The notes beneath the pieces are model-generated. The model made no database searches. It had not been told where the DNA came from and saw nothing but the letters and a program-made list of their open reading frames with translations. A stretch of DNA of 64,000 bases, taken from positions 1 through 64,000 of the forward strand of contig NZ_CP139710.1 in assembly GCF_034377145.1 (NCBI RefSeq). Direction: 5' to 3'. The position numbers and the translations under genes were made by a program. The DNA is from Sulfitobacter sp. OXR-159 (GTDB lineage: Bacteria; Pseudomonadota; Alphaproteobacteria; Rhodobacterales; Rhodobacteraceae). Shown one piece after another: positions 25,890-34,574 of this stretch. Position 1 is the stretch's first letter, and every line of letters begins with the position of its first letter.

Positions 25890-26804
25890 ATGCTAACCGC
25901 CGCCATTCCCTTTCCAGATATCGGCAGCGAACTCTTCGCGATCGATATCGGTACCTTTCACTTTGCGCTGCGCTGGTATGCCCTCGCCTATATCGCGGGT
26001 ATTCTCATTGGCTGGCAGATTTGCGTCAGGGCCGTCAAAAAACCTGCGCTTTGGCCCAAAGACGAACCTCCACTCACCCCGGACCAGATCGGGGATCTGC
26101 TCACGTGGATCATCCTCGGTGTGATTATCGGCGGTCGTCTGGGCTTCGTCCTGTTTTATCAACCACAATATTATCTGCAAAACCCGCTCGAGATTCTCAT
26201 GGTCTGGCAGGGCGGCATGTCATTCCACGGCGGCTTTACCGGTGTCGCGGTGGCTGGTCTGGTGTTTTCTATCCGCCAAGGCGCGCCGCTTCTCGGCACT
26301 GCAGACCTTTTGGCGCTTGCGACGCCGCCGGGCTTGTTGCTCGGGCGGCTGGCCAACTTCACAAACAACGAACTCTGGGGCCGCCCGACTGACGTTCCCT
26401 GGGCTGTAATTTTTCCAGGAGAGGCCGCGCAAACTTGCCCGGGCGTCGCGGGCCTGTGCGCACGGCACCCATCCCAACTCTATGAAGCGCTGCTGGAAGG
26501 TTTCTTTCTGGGCGCCGTATTGCTTGTCCTTGCCTGGCGGCGCGGTTGGCTGAAATCGCCCGGTGCAATCACGGGCATCTTCCTTATGGGATATGGCCTG
26601 GCCAGGGCGTTCGTCGAATTCTTCCGCCAACCAGACATGCAATTCGTGACAGTAGGGAACCCCGTCGGACATGCGCTACATTTTGGGAATTGGGGGTTGA
26701 CGATGGGCCAGACACTGTCCGTGCCGATGATCTTGTTGGGAGTTTTTCTTCTCTGGCTCTCAGTCGACGAACAGCTGTTCCCGCATGAGAAAAGGCAGGG
26801 TTGA
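25890..26804 (+). CDS. lgt: Prolipoprotein diacylglyceryl transferase (accessory copy)
   Basis: A 304-residue inner-membrane enzyme that transfers a diacylglyceryl group from phosphatidylglycerol to the lipobox cysteine of prolipoproteins. The family features are present: [32 protein letters not shown], the essential signature [15 protein letters not shown], and [12 protein letters not shown], with six or seven helices. Every bacterium needs one lgt, so this is probably a second copy. Such copies occur in copper and silver resistance islands. The gene ends the four-gene operon. It may ensure processing of metal-resistance lipoproteins, which is inference. Confidence 0.93.
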   Translation: MLTAAIPFPDIGSELFAIDIGTFHFALRWYALAYIAGILIGWQICVRAVKKPALWPKDEPPLTPDQIGDLLTWIILGVIIGGRLGFVLFYQPQYYLQNPLEILMVWQGGMSFHGGFTGVAVAGLVFSIRQGAPLLGTADLLALATPPGLLLGRLANFTNNELWGRPTDVPWAVIFPGEAAQTCPGVAGLCARHPSQLYEALLEGFFLGAVLLVLAWRRGWLKSPGAITGIFLMGYGLARAFVEFFRQPDMQFVTVGNPVGHALHFGNWGLTMGQTLSVPMILLGVFLLWLSVDEQLFPHEKRQG

Positions 26805-27335
26805 TAAAATAGAAAAACAGGGCAGAGGAGCATGGAAGGGTCCGGTCCGTTATCACCGCTCTGACGGAGCGCCCAAGCGTGACGGTACTTGCCATCGGCG
26901 TAACAGTGTATTGAACGGAGACCGACAAGTTCTGCGTCTCAATCGATATCTCTGTTACATAAAGAGTGTCGCGAAAAACCTGGATCGCAGCATTTCCAAC
27001 GCATCGGCGCTGCCTCTCAGGGCTTTCATCACTTCAGACATGCGTTTTCCTTTACTCGGCTTTTCAAGAGATTATCCTATGGTTTGCGGAAAATAGTTGG
27101 AAACTCAAATGGTTGTCTCGCTTCCAACTATGGGTTTGCTTGAACGGGCGTCGACGACTGAAATGAGATTTTGTTCTTCATGGGGGGCGGCTGTCGGCTT
27201 TGTTCTGCGGCCCGTTATCCGCTGCGTCTCGCCCAAATTGCAGCTCTGGGCCGTTCGTTGGACTTTGCAGATTGCCCCCTTGCATGAGAACCGCTTGGTT
27301 TCCAATCTCGGTACAGGCAAGCAAGAGGAGTAAAT
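26805..27335. other. Intergenic region after lgt
   Basis: About 530 bp between lgt and the HEPN-like gene. Short open frames are present but none has a recognisable product or good start. Base composition is lower in GC than the upstream operon. GAGGAG directly before the next ATG (27325-27331) serves as its ribosome site. I see no clear terminator hairpin. Confidence 0.4.
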
Positions 27336-27551
27336 ATGAGCGCTCGTTTATCGACCGCAATTCGAATCGGCGATGCCGCAAAGGCGATTTTGCAAAAGAC
27401 GAAGAGCTTTCCAGACCAACAGTTTGAGGAGATTGAAAACTGGGCCGACCGCGAACATGTCGGCGTGGAGCCAATGCTGCTGGCGCTTTCAATGGAACTG
27501 GCACTCAAGGCATGGTTTGTTTTCGATCATGACGATCCGAATGCACTGTAA
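27336..27551 (+). pseudogene. HEPN-like protein, N-terminal part split by tandem IS66 elements
   Basis: Codons 1-71 of a small protein whose remainder lies at 32324-32630. The ATG is preceded by AAGAGGAGTAAAT. LALSMELALKAWFVFDHDDPNAL, joined to KSHNLTKLFDALL of the other fragment, gives the ALKAW ... H.L..LF pattern of HEPN-type domains. Removing the IS and one copy of the 8-bp duplication AATGCACT restores one frame of about 172 codons. HEPN proteins often act as RNases in toxin-antitoxin or defence systems; here the RxxxxH-type catalytic motif is not obvious, so function is uncertain. Confidence 0.6.
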
Positions 27552-27563
27552 GCGGTGCGCTGG

Positions 27564-29075
27564 TCACACGGGTTTGGCGTAATTCCAAGGCAGCAGTTCG
27601 TTGATGTCGGTTTGTTTGTGTCCTTGGGCGATAGCTGTCAGGACACCTGACAGATAGCCGTGGGGCTCGATCCCATTGAGTTTGCAGGTCTCGATCAGGG
27701 AGGCGATGACGGCCCAGTTTTGCGCCCCGGCATCGTGTCCGGCGAAGAGCGCATTTTTGCGGTTGAGGGCTATGGGACGGATGGTGCGCTCGACTGGATT
27801 GTTGTCGAGTTCGATGCGGCCATCGGTGAGGAACAGGCACAGCCCGTCCCAGTATTTGGCGATGTATTTCAGGGCTTCTCCAGTCGGAGATTTGCTTGAG
27901 ACGCGGGCGCGGCTTTGTGCGAGCCAAAGCTCGAAGGCATCGATGATGGGTCTTGAGCGTTTCTGTCGTGCAGCGCTGCGTTGGTCGGCAGACAGGCCGC
28001 GCAGGTCTTTTTCGATGCGGTAGAGTGCCTGGATTTGGTTCAGACCTTCCTGCGCGATTGGTGCCGCTCCGGATTGGGTAACATCATGCAGTTTGCGGCG
28101 GGCATGGGCCCAGCAATAGGCCAGCGTCACATCCTGCGTCGGACGTTTCAGCAAGCGGTTATAGCCTGCGTAGCCGTCCACCTGCAGGGTGCCGCTAAAG
28201 CCGTTCAAAATATTATCTGCGTGCTGGCCGGATCGTCCCGGGGCATATGTGAAGGCCACACCGGGAGGATCATCACCACTCCATGGCTTGTCATTGCGGG
28301 CAAGCGCCCAAAAGTATCCTGTTTTTGTGCGTTTGCGCCCGGGTGCCAGAACCGGCGCGGGCGTTTCATCCATAAAGAGCTTGGTGGAGCGTTTCAGGTC
28401 GTCCATGAGCGCATTATAAACCGGGGTCAATTCGAACGCCGATTTGCCAACCCACGCCGCCAAGGTCGAGCGATCCAGATCTATCCCCTGACGGCTGTAA
28501 ATCTGTGCTTGCCGGTAAAGAGGCAGGTGATCCGCGTATTTGGAGACGAGCACATGCGCCAGCGTGGCCTCGGTCGGCATGCCACCTGCGATAATGTGGG
28601 CCGGTGCGGGCACTTGGGTGACCCCACCCTCACAGGACCGGCAGGCGTATTTGGGCCGCCGGGTGACAATCACCCGGAACTGCGCCGGAATGATGTCCAA
28701 GCGTTCGCTGACATCTTCGCCAATGACATGACGTTCAGTTCCACACGCGCATGACAACTCTGGCTCAATGACAACCTCCACCCGTTCCAGATGTTTGGGC
28801 AGTGATCCGCGATTAGTTTGGCGAGGCTTTGGGGGCCGCACAGGCGCGGTGCGCGCGTCGGCGTCGATCTCGGCTTCCACCTGCGCGATGGCCGTCTCGA
28901 TATCTTCGAGTTCCAGCTCATATTGGGCCGGATCGATCTTCTCGGACTTGGCCCCGAAGAGCGCCTTTTTGAAGGAAGCGACCAAGGCTTCCAGCCGCGC
29001 ATTCTGATCCTGCTGCGCACGGATGATCGCCTTCAATTCGGCAATGTCATCAGGCAATTCGTCAGGTGCAGTCAT
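27564..29075 (-). CDS. tnpC: IS66-family transposase TnpC (first unit)
   Basis: A 503-residue DDE transposase. The start was taken at MTAPDELPDDIAELK, as in relatives; the frame is open upstream in the inter-gene space. An N-terminal coiled coil with a leucine zipper (residues 8-45) precedes a zinc-binding segment (CACGTE, CRSCEGG). The catalytic core follows with LFMDETPAPVL, LQVDGYAGYNRLL and NNPVERTIRPIALNRKNALFAGHD. The C-terminal end lies 17 bp from the left end of the insertion. The gene is intact. Confidence 0.93.
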   Translation of the reverse strand: MTAPDELPDDIAELKAIIRAQQDQNARLEALVASFKKALFGAKSEKIDPAQYELELEDIETAIAQVEAEIDADARTAPVRPPKPRQTNRGSLPKHLERVEVVIEPELSCACGTERHVIGEDVSERLDIIPAQFRVIVTRRPKYACRSCEGGVTQVPAPAHIIAGGMPTEATLAHVLVSKYADHLPLYRQAQIYSRQGIDLDRSTLAAWVGKSAFELTPVYNALMDDLKRSTKLFMDETPAPVLAPGRKRTKTGYFWALARNDKPWSGDDPPGVAFTYAPGRSGQHADNILNGFSGTLQVDGYAGYNRLLKRPTQDVTLAYCWAHARRKLHDVTQSGAAPIAQEGLNQIQALYRIEKDLRGLSADQRSAARQKRSRPIIDAFELWLAQSRARVSSKSPTGEALKYIAKYWDGLCLFLTDGRIELDNNPVERTIRPIALNRKNALFAGHDAGAQNWAVIASLIETCKLNGIEPHGYLSGVLTAIAQGHKQTDINELLPWNYAKPV

Positions 29076-29130
29076 GACCGATACCATAGCAAAACAAGGG
29101 CCGAATGACCCGTGCAAACGTGCCAGTGAG

Positions 29131-29484
29131 TCACTCCGCCGCAGCTGGGGCTGCCACCTCCAGAGGCCGCACGCGCCGCCAGTCCAAACCCGCAAACAGC
29201 GCCTCAAACTGGGCCGGTTCCAGCCGCATCACCCCGTTCTTGATCGCAGGCCATGTAAAGCTGTTATCCTCCAGCCGCTTGTACGCCATCACAAGCCCGC
29301 TGCCGTCCCAATAAAGCAACTTCAGCCGATCCGCCCGCTTAGACCGAAACACATAGACCGACCCATCAAAAGGCTTCTGACGCAGTTGGCTCTGAACCAG
29401 AGCAGCCAACCCATCGTGGCCCTTGCGGAAGTCCACCGGATCACTGGCGACAAAAATCCGCACCTTGTGGGACGGCGTGATCAC
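29131..29484 (-). CDS. tnpB: IS66 accessory protein TnpB (first unit)
   Basis: A 117-residue protein of the IS66 Orf2 family: VRIFVASDPVDFRKGHDGLAAL, DGSVYVFRSKRADRLKLLYWDGSGL and FEALFAGLDWRRVRP are the conserved blocks. It is required for transposition of IS66 elements, although its biochemical role is unclear. It overlaps tnpA by 4 bp, as usual in this family. Confidence 0.93.
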   Translation of the reverse strand: MITPSHKVRIFVASDPVDFRKGHDGLAALVQSQLRQKPFDGSVYVFRSKRADRLKLLYWDGSGLVMAYKRLEDNSFTWPAIKNGVMRLEPAQFEALFAGLDWRRVRPLEVAAPAAAE

Positions 29485-29822
29485 GTGACCAAAGCCCGGG
29501 CGATCTCAGCGATCCGTGTCGCAGTCGCAGTCGCCGCCGCATCACGACGAACGGTGACATCGCCTTTGATCACATCAATCGTGCCGGAGGATGTCGCCGC
29601 CAGAGGCTGGGCCTCGGGCGCAGGCGCTTCAATCTCGACCGGCACAAAATCCATGCCATCCAGGTTTGGCAGAACCAGCTTGCCCTGGCGCGCCAACCGC
29701 CGCCAATCCGACACGGTGCTGGGGATCAGTTCGTATCGCTTCGCCACCGCCTTGACCGTCTCGCCTTCAATCAATGTCTCAGCAACAATCCGAGCTTTCA
29801 GTAAGCGGCGGCTACGCGGCAC
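29481..29822 (-). CDS. tnpA: IS66 accessory protein TnpA (first unit), N-terminus fused to a second IS end
   Basis: A 113-residue protein with a helix-turn-helix (VAETLIEGETVKAVAKRYELIPSTVSDWRRLARQ). The first seven codons (MPRSRRL) read through the terminal GTAAGCGG sequence of the adjoining second unit, so the natural start has been replaced. The normal N-terminus of TnpA has about 10-20 more residues (compare the second unit). Function may be kept because the DNA-binding part is complete. Confidence 0.85.
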   Translation of the reverse strand: MPRSRRLLKARIVAETLIEGETVKAVAKRYELIPSTVSDWRRLARQGKLVLPNLDGMDFVPVEIEAPAPEAQPLAATSSGTIDVIKGDVTVRRDAAATATATRIAEIARALVT

Positions 29823-29828
29823 TTGAGA

Positions 29829-31420
29829 TCAGCTTGACGGCTGGAAATTCCACGGAAGCAGGTCGTCGATGCGATTGGCCGGATGGCCTGCTGCAATCGC
29901 TTCAAGCGTCGCTTTGAGATATGCGAACGGTTCGACATCATTGACCTTCGCCGTGGCAATGAGAGATGCGGTGCGGCCCCAGGCGTGGCCACCTTCGTCG
30001 TGACCGGCAAAAAGCGCATTCTTTCGCGTCAATGCAATTGGGCGGATCAGGTTCTCGACTGCATTGGAGTCGATCTCGACCCGGCCGTCGTGCAGGAAGG
30101 TCTGCAGCCCGCTCCATTGCCGATGGATATAGGTCAACTTCTCGCCGAGACGGGACTTCGAGGAAATCCGGCGCCGTTGGCTCTGAAGCCACTCGCCGAA
30201 CTCTGCAACCAATGGCGCCGTGCGGGTCTGACGTGCCGAGAGGCGCTGACCGGGACCCATCCCACGGTTCTCGCCTTCAATGCGGTAGAACTCTGCGATC
30301 CGACGCAGCCCTTCTGCGGCGATCTCTGAGCCGTCTCGATCAAAGACCTCTTTCAACTTGCGCCGCGCGTGTGCCCAACAATACGCGATGCTGATCGGCG
30401 CGCCGCCTTTGCGCGACGGGCGCGTCAGTCGGTTGTAGCCAGCATAGCCGTCCAGTTGCAGAGTGCCGTCAAAGCCCTGCAATATCTGCTCTGCATTCTG
30501 CCCTGCACGACCCGGGGCATAGGTGAAGACAACGCCTGGCGGATCATCTCCACCCCATCCTCGGTCATCGCGCGCCAGTGCCCAAAGGTATCCTGTCTTC
30601 GTGCGGCCTCGACCCGGGTCCAGAACGGGGACCGTTGTCTCATCCATAAATAGCTTGCCGGACTTTTTAGATGCTCAGCCAAGCGGTCCACGACAGGGCT
30701 CAGATGGAAAGCCGCTGTGCCCACCCAATCGGCCAAAGTGCTGCGGTGGATATCGATGCCGGAGCGGGCAAGGATTTGGCTTTGACGATACAACGGCAAG
30801 TGGTCTGAGAATTTGCTGACAAGCACATGTGCGATGGCGCCCTCAGTCGGCAACCCGCCTTCGATCAGATGCGCAGGAGCCGGGGCCTGCGTGATACCTT
30901 CAGCGCAGGAACGGCAAGCATATTTGGGGCGAACGGTGACGATGACACGCAGCTGCGCTGGAATGATATCCAGCCGCTCGGTGCGGTCTTCGCCTATACG
31001 GTGCATCTCGCCACACCCGCAGGGGCAGTTCAAACTCTGAGGCTCGACCACCCGCTCAACCCGCGGGAGGCCTGCGGGAAGATTGCCACGATTGCGCCGG
31101 GCAGCTTTGCGAGGCCCTGCCTCTGAGGGCGCCCGCTCAGCTTGCTGAGTCTCAACTTCAGCGACGGCAACTTCAAGGTCTTCAAAAGCCAGCTGCCGTT
31201 CATCCTCGCTTAACTTCTCCGAGCGCTTGCCATGTGTGGCGTTCTTGAGCTCGGCAATGAGGTGCTCCAGACGCTTAACCAAAACTTCCAGCTCAGATGT
31301 TTTGGTTTGTAGCCCGGTCGTCTCTTGCTTCAGCGATTTGTTCTCGCGCAGCACCGCCAAGACAGCTTCACGCTGGCTCACGGGGATGGCAGATATATCG
31401 ATGGGCGGCAGGTCGGACAT
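29829..31420 (-). pseudogene. tnpC: IS66-family transposase TnpC (second unit), frameshifted
   Basis: Two overlapping frames together encode a full-length TnpC of about 530 residues. The first part (MSDLPPIDISAIPVSQREAV start, coiled coil, CPCGCGEMHRIG and CRSCAEG zinc motifs) runs to about codon 257. The rest continues in another frame from MDETTVPVLDPGRGRTKTG to the stop at 29829. The shift lies in an A5 run (T5 on the plus strand at 30664-30668). One more A would restore HLKKSGKLFMDET, matching the first unit. The likely cause is a single-base deletion or a sequencing error. Confidence 0.85.
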
Positions 31421-31475
31421 GCCCGGAGTATAGCTTGATTTACGCCCAAATGGGCAGGCCTTTTGCGCCCCCGAG

Positions 31476-31829
31476 TCACTCTGCCGCAGCCGGTCTGCGG
31501 GGTTCTAAAGAGCGCACCCGGCGCCAGTCCAGCCCTGCAAAAAGCGCCTCGAATTGGGGGCGGTTCAAGGTGATCACGCCATCTCGAATGGCGGGCCAAA
31601 TGAAGTTGTTCTCCTCAAGTCGCTTGTAGGTCATCACGAGCCCGCTGCCGTCCCAGAACAGAATCTTCATCCTGTCGGCCCGTTTGGCGCGGAATACAAA
31701 GACTGTTCCGGTAAAGGGGTCTTGGGCCAATGCCGACTGCACCATCGAAGCCAATCCATCGTGTCCTTTACGGAAGTCCACCGGCCGCGTCGCAACCAAT
31801 ATCCGAACGCCTTGCGATGGCATCAGCAT
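31476..31829 (-). CDS. tnpB: IS66 accessory protein TnpB (second unit)
   Basis: A 117-residue IS66 Orf2 protein (VRILVATRPVDFRKGHDGLASM, FRAKRADRMKILFWDGSGLV, FEALFAGLDWRRVR). It is the counterpart of 29131-29484 with clear sequence divergence, which shows that the two units come from different IS66 elements. It overlaps tnpA of the same unit by 7 bp. Confidence 0.93.
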   Translation of the reverse strand: MLMPSQGVRILVATRPVDFRKGHDGLASMVQSALAQDPFTGTVFVFRAKRADRMKILFWDGSGLVMTYKRLEENNFIWPAIRDGVITLNRPQFEALFAGLDWRRVRSLEPRRPAAAE

Positions 31830-32230
31830 GAAGAAGCTTCAAGCGCATGGGCGATCTCTGCAATCCGGGAGGCAGATGTCTGCAGCGGCAGCTCGATGGC
31901 GATCTCTCCAAAGATCAATCTGATCGCCTCATTCGGAACAGTCAGAGCTTCTGTGGGCTCTTCCGGCCCAGCAGAAACCACCAGTGGAGCGAAGAGCGGC
32001 TCAGCGGCCTCCGGCGCCGGCAGCAACAGCTTTCCTTGTTTGGCCAGACGACGCCACGCCGATAGCTGGTTCGGAAGGATGCCATATCGCTCAGCGACAG
32101 CGTTCACCGTTGCACCGACCTCAAGCGTCTCCGCCACCGCCTGTGCCTTTGCACTATCCGACCAGCGGCGGTGGCCGGACGCATAAATCTCAACGCCAAG
32201 CGATCTGAGAAACGAATTTGTAGCGCACAT
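31823..32230 (-). CDS. tnpA: IS66 accessory protein TnpA (second unit)
   Basis: A 135-residue helix-turn-helix protein (VAETLEVGATVNAVAERYGILPNQLSAWRRLAKQGKLLL). The start was taken as MCATNSFLRSLGVEIYASG; an ATG four codons upstream is possible. The gene is complete, with about 85 bp to the right end of the insertion, where IS66 elements normally have their promoter and terminal repeat. Confidence 0.9.
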   Translation of the reverse strand: MCATNSFLRSLGVEIYASGHRRWSDSAKAQAVAETLEVGATVNAVAERYGILPNQLSAWRRLAKQGKLLLPAPEAAEPLFAPLVVSAGPEEPTEALTVPNEAIRLIFGEIAIELPLQTSASRIAEIAHALEASSC

Positions 32231-32323
32231 TGCGAAACGCACTCCCCGTCATAAGATGCGTTCGTTCTCGCAGCGCGGATCACACCCTACAACGTGACCC
32301 CGGGCCACCGCTTACAATGCACT

Positions 32324-32630
32324 CAAGTCGCATAACCTAACAAAGCTGTTTGATGCCTTGTTGCCCCAAAGCCAGCAGAGGCTTGATGAGGAGTTCAAGC
32401 GATCAGTGATCCCACATCACCTCAGCGTCTTTTTCCTCGACTACGGTATTCGTGACATTCTCACACAGCACAAAGATGCATTTATCGACTGGCGGTATCT
32501 TCACGAAGCAAAGAAGACGATGATGTTTGACCAGAGCATTTTTGAGGCGACGCTCGAAATGGTACTCCACGAATTCAGGAAGCGATATCGCATTGAACAG
32601 GCGGCACCACTCTTCGGCCATCCCAACTAA
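32324..32630 (+). pseudogene. HEPN-like protein, C-terminal part
   Basis: This continues the gene interrupted at 27548. After the duplicated AATGCACT the frame reads KSHNLTKLFDALLPQSQQRLDEEF and on to FRKRYRIEQAAPLFGHPN. It is about 100 residues, mostly helical, without membrane segments. A short downstream ATG-started protein could be made from 32358, but it would lack the first helices. Confidence 0.6.
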
Positions 32631-32825
32631 TGGCCGCTTCGGTGAAGCTGCGATGTGGAACCGGCGGCGGCCATGGGTAACCGGTTAGGATGTTCGTGTC
32701 AGATTGGATTGATCAAGCAGAAGTGCGGAAGGTTGAAACTGTCGACCTTTTGGGACCGGCTCTCCAAGGTCCACTTCAACACATTGATGCAAGCTGTATT
32801 TTAGAAGCCTGCATAGCGATTTTAC

Positions 32826-33092
32826 TCAGTAATGAAACCGCAGCTGTGCAATCTCTAGGCTTTGGCCGTCGCCAGTTCCACTGACCCGGTAGACCATTCG
32901 ATCTTCCTGAGAAATCCGCCGTGACCACCAGCCGGACAAATCGCCCTTCAAAGGCTCCGGCTTGCCGGTTCCTTTGAAGGGGGTCCGCTTGCACTGCTTG
33001 ATCAGCTCGTTGATCCGGTCGCGTACCTTGTCGTTGGTGCTGACCCAGTACTGATAATCTTCCCAGGCCTGATCGGAAAAAACCAGCTTCAC
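32826..33092 (-). CDS. yoeB: YoeB/Txe-family mRNA interferase toxin
   Basis: An 88-residue RelE-superfamily toxin that cuts mRNA at the ribosome. Family marks are MKLVFSDQAWEDYQYW at the start, RINELIKQCKRTPFKGTGKPEPLK in the middle, and SRRISQEDRMVYRV plus the C-terminal catalytic-type FHY, with the terminal His-Tyr typical of YoeB. The start overlaps the antitoxin stop by 4 bp, so translation is coupled. Length is close to the 84 residues of the E. coli protein. The toxin looks intact. Confidence 0.95.
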   Translation of the reverse strand: MKLVFSDQAWEDYQYWVSTNDKVRDRINELIKQCKRTPFKGTGKPEPLKGDLSGWWSRRISQEDRMVYRVSGTGDGQSLEIAQLRFHY

Positions 33093-33340
33093 TCGGTCAG
33101 CTCACGCTCTTCGCCAGTCCCAGCATCGAGTTGCGCGATCGACGCGCGCAAGCGGGATGCGTTTTTCGGTGTGGACAAGAGGTGCAACGTCTCATTGACG
33201 GCGTTCCAAGTGTCCAAGGACACGACCACAACGGACTCGCCCTTCTTGCGCGTCACGACAACTTCCTGCTTGTCGTGGATCGCTCGATCCATGACGCCCT
33301 TCAGTTGAGCTCGTGCGTCTGAGTAGGTCATAACATCCAT
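33089..33340 (-). CDS. yefM: YefM/Phd-family antitoxin
   Basis: An 83-residue antitoxin of the Phd/YefM type: MTYSDARAQLKGVMDRAIHDKQEVVVTRKKGESVVVVSLDTW is the DNA-binding N-terminal domain, and the acidic C-terminus would cover the toxin. The first of two ATGs (MDVMTYSD) is preceded by GGAGAGTCGAC. It should repress its own promoter through the TGTACA-type operator upstream. It probably keeps the accessory replicon stable. Confidence 0.94.
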   Translation of the reverse strand: MDVMTYSDARAQLKGVMDRAIHDKQEVVVTRKKGESVVVVSLDTWNAVNETLHLLSTPKNASRLRASIAQLDAGTGEERELTE

Positions 33341-33368
33341 GTCGACTCTCCTTTGCCCCCCCTCTATA

Positions 33369-33386
33369 TGTACAATATTAAGTACA
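33369..33386 (-). promoter_or_regulatory. Probable YefM operator
   Basis: TGTACA at 33369-33374 and AGTACA (TGTACT on the coding strand) at 33381-33386 lie about 30 bp upstream of the yefM start, 12 bp apart. Published YefM operators contain the hexamer TGTACA in paired sites. The sequence between them is A+T rich and could hold the -10 region. Confidence 0.6.
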
Positions 33387-33600
33387 AGTAAAGGGGTGGT
33401 ACGAAAGCGGCAGTCAATCTCATAGAGAAATTACGAGAGAGAAAGGAGCTTTAAACTTCATGCGAGCTTTACGATAAAAGCTTGCATGAGGTGCATAGCT
33501 AAAAACCCAACAAAACATAGGTAAAGTGCAGCATCCGGCAACATGCCACTTCCGTCATGCAAGGTTTGTAGGTATTATCCTCGTATAACCTCGCAAGGAT

Positions 33601-34236
33601 TTGCCTGTGAAAGCTGCCGCCCAGACCACCTGGAACAAAGGACGCGTCGTGGGTAAAAAACCACCGCTGACGCCCGACCAGGTCTCGCTGATCCGTATGA
33701 TCCTGCACCAAGAAAAAGCCTTGCGTGATCTGGCACTGTTCAACACCGCCCTCGATACCAGTTTCCGAGGATCGGATCTGGTGCGGTTGCGGGTGGCGGA
33801 TGTGGCCACGCCTGCCGGGGTGCGCGAGATCGTGGAAATCCGGCAGAAGAAGACCGAAGCCCGCAATGCACGCCCGGTCCAGGCGCGGCTGTCCTCGGGC
33901 ACGCGCGACAGTCTGCGCACCTATCTCGCAGCTTCAGAAAAGCCGTTGCACGGCTGGCTGTTCACGGGGCAGGGGGCACGGTGGTCCCAGTCCCATCTCA
34001 GTGAAAGTCAGCTCTGGCGGTTGTTCCGCTCCTGGCTGGTAAAGGCCCGCCTCGATCCCAGCCTCTACGGCCTGCATTCGCTGCGCCGGACCTTCCCGAC
34101 CCATATCTACCAGCAGACCGGCAACCTGCGCGCAGCCCAGCTGCTGCTCGGCCATGCCAGTATCGAAAGTACCAAAGAATACATCGGTACCGAACAGGCC
34201 GAAGCCTTGGAAATCGCGCGCAAGTATCACCTGTGA
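33601..34236 (+). CDS. Small tyrosine recombinase (integrase)
   Basis: A 211-residue protein that is essentially the catalytic domain of a tyrosine recombinase. The residues visible are the first Arg in DTSFRGSDLVRLRVADV, a Lys in IRQKKTEAR, the HxxR box in LHSLRRTF, the second His in LLLGHASIESTK and the nucleophile Tyr in EYIG. The N-terminal SAM-like core-binding domain is almost missing (about 20 residues before the domain), as in several plasmid-borne resolvases. Start codons are weak (TTG at 33601, GTG at 33607). Its stop overlaps the start of the WGR gene. No attachment site could be assigned. Confidence 0.85.
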   Translation: MPVKAAAQTTWNKGRVVGKKPPLTPDQVSLIRMILHQEKALRDLALFNTALDTSFRGSDLVRLRVADVATPAGVREIVEIRQKKTEARNARPVQARLSSGTRDSLRTYLAASEKPLHGWLFTGQGARWSQSHLSESQLWRLFRSWLVKARLDPSLYGLHSLRRTFPTHIYQQTGNLRAAQLLLGHASIESTKEYIGTEQAEALEIARKYHL

Positions 34237-34493
34237 TGGCCATGCAGACCTATCTTGAGAAACGCCAGCCTGCGCAAAAAATGGCCCGGTTCTACCGGAT
34301 GGCGGTCATGCCGAACCTGTTCGGCGAATGGACGCTGTACCGCGAATGGGGCCGCATAGGGCAGGGCGGTCAGGTTCGGATGGATTGGTTCGAGGGCGAG
34401 AACCAGGCCGTCGCGGCTCTGGTCACACTGGAAGCCTCCAAGCGTCAGCGAGGCTACTGGGTGGAGCCCCAGCAACTGGCGATGTTCAGGTGA
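34236..34493 (+). CDS. WGR-domain protein
   Basis: An 85-residue protein that consists of little more than a WGR domain: residues 18-85 contain YREWGRIGQGGQ and a C-terminal LVTLEASKRQRGYW. WGR domains bind nucleic acid ends in eukaryotic PARPs; the bacterial stand-alone forms have no established role. Its ATG overlaps the recombinase stop by one base, so the two are translated together. The coupling suggests a role in or after recombination, which is inference. Confidence 0.85.
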   Translation: MAMQTYLEKRQPAQKMARFYRMAVMPNLFGEWTLYREWGRIGQGGQVRMDWFEGENQAVAALVTLEASKRQRGYWVEPQQLAMFR

Positions 34494-34546
34494 TAGCGTG
34501 ACGGACTCGCACAAGCTTCTCGATTAGATGAAAAGTATAGTAATTA

Positions 34547-34563
34547 TACCATTTTCAATGGTA
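34547..34563 (+). promoter_or_regulatory. Palindrome before brnT, probable BrnA operator
   Basis: TACCATTTTCAATGGTA is a perfect 7-bp inverted repeat around TTC, overlapping the first possible ATG of brnT. BrnA antitoxins repress their own operon by binding a palindrome at the promoter, so this is a good candidate site. Its position favours the second start, MKFEYD at 34575. Confidence 0.55.
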
Positions 34564-34574
34564 TGTTGCCTCTC

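Larger units (their letters stand above)
27548..32315 (-). mobile_element. Tandem pair of IS66-family elements inserted as one unit
   Basis: A 4768-bp insertion flanked by an 8-bp target duplication (AATGCACT at 27540-27547 and 32316-32323), the length expected for IS66. The outer ends are GTAAGCGGTG ... GGTCAC and its inverted counterpart. It holds two tnpA-tnpB-tnpC sets in the same direction. An internal IS66-like end (GTAAGCGG near 29801) marks the junction, where the first tnpA is fused in frame to the terminal sequence of the second unit. So two related but different elements moved as one, or one captured the other after losing its own end. Confidence 0.88.

Noticed and set aside
30664..30668. 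Programmed frameshift in the second tnpC
   Set aside because: IS66 elements express tnpC without frameshifting, the first unit has the intact frame, and no stimulatory structure was seen. A one-base deletion is simpler.
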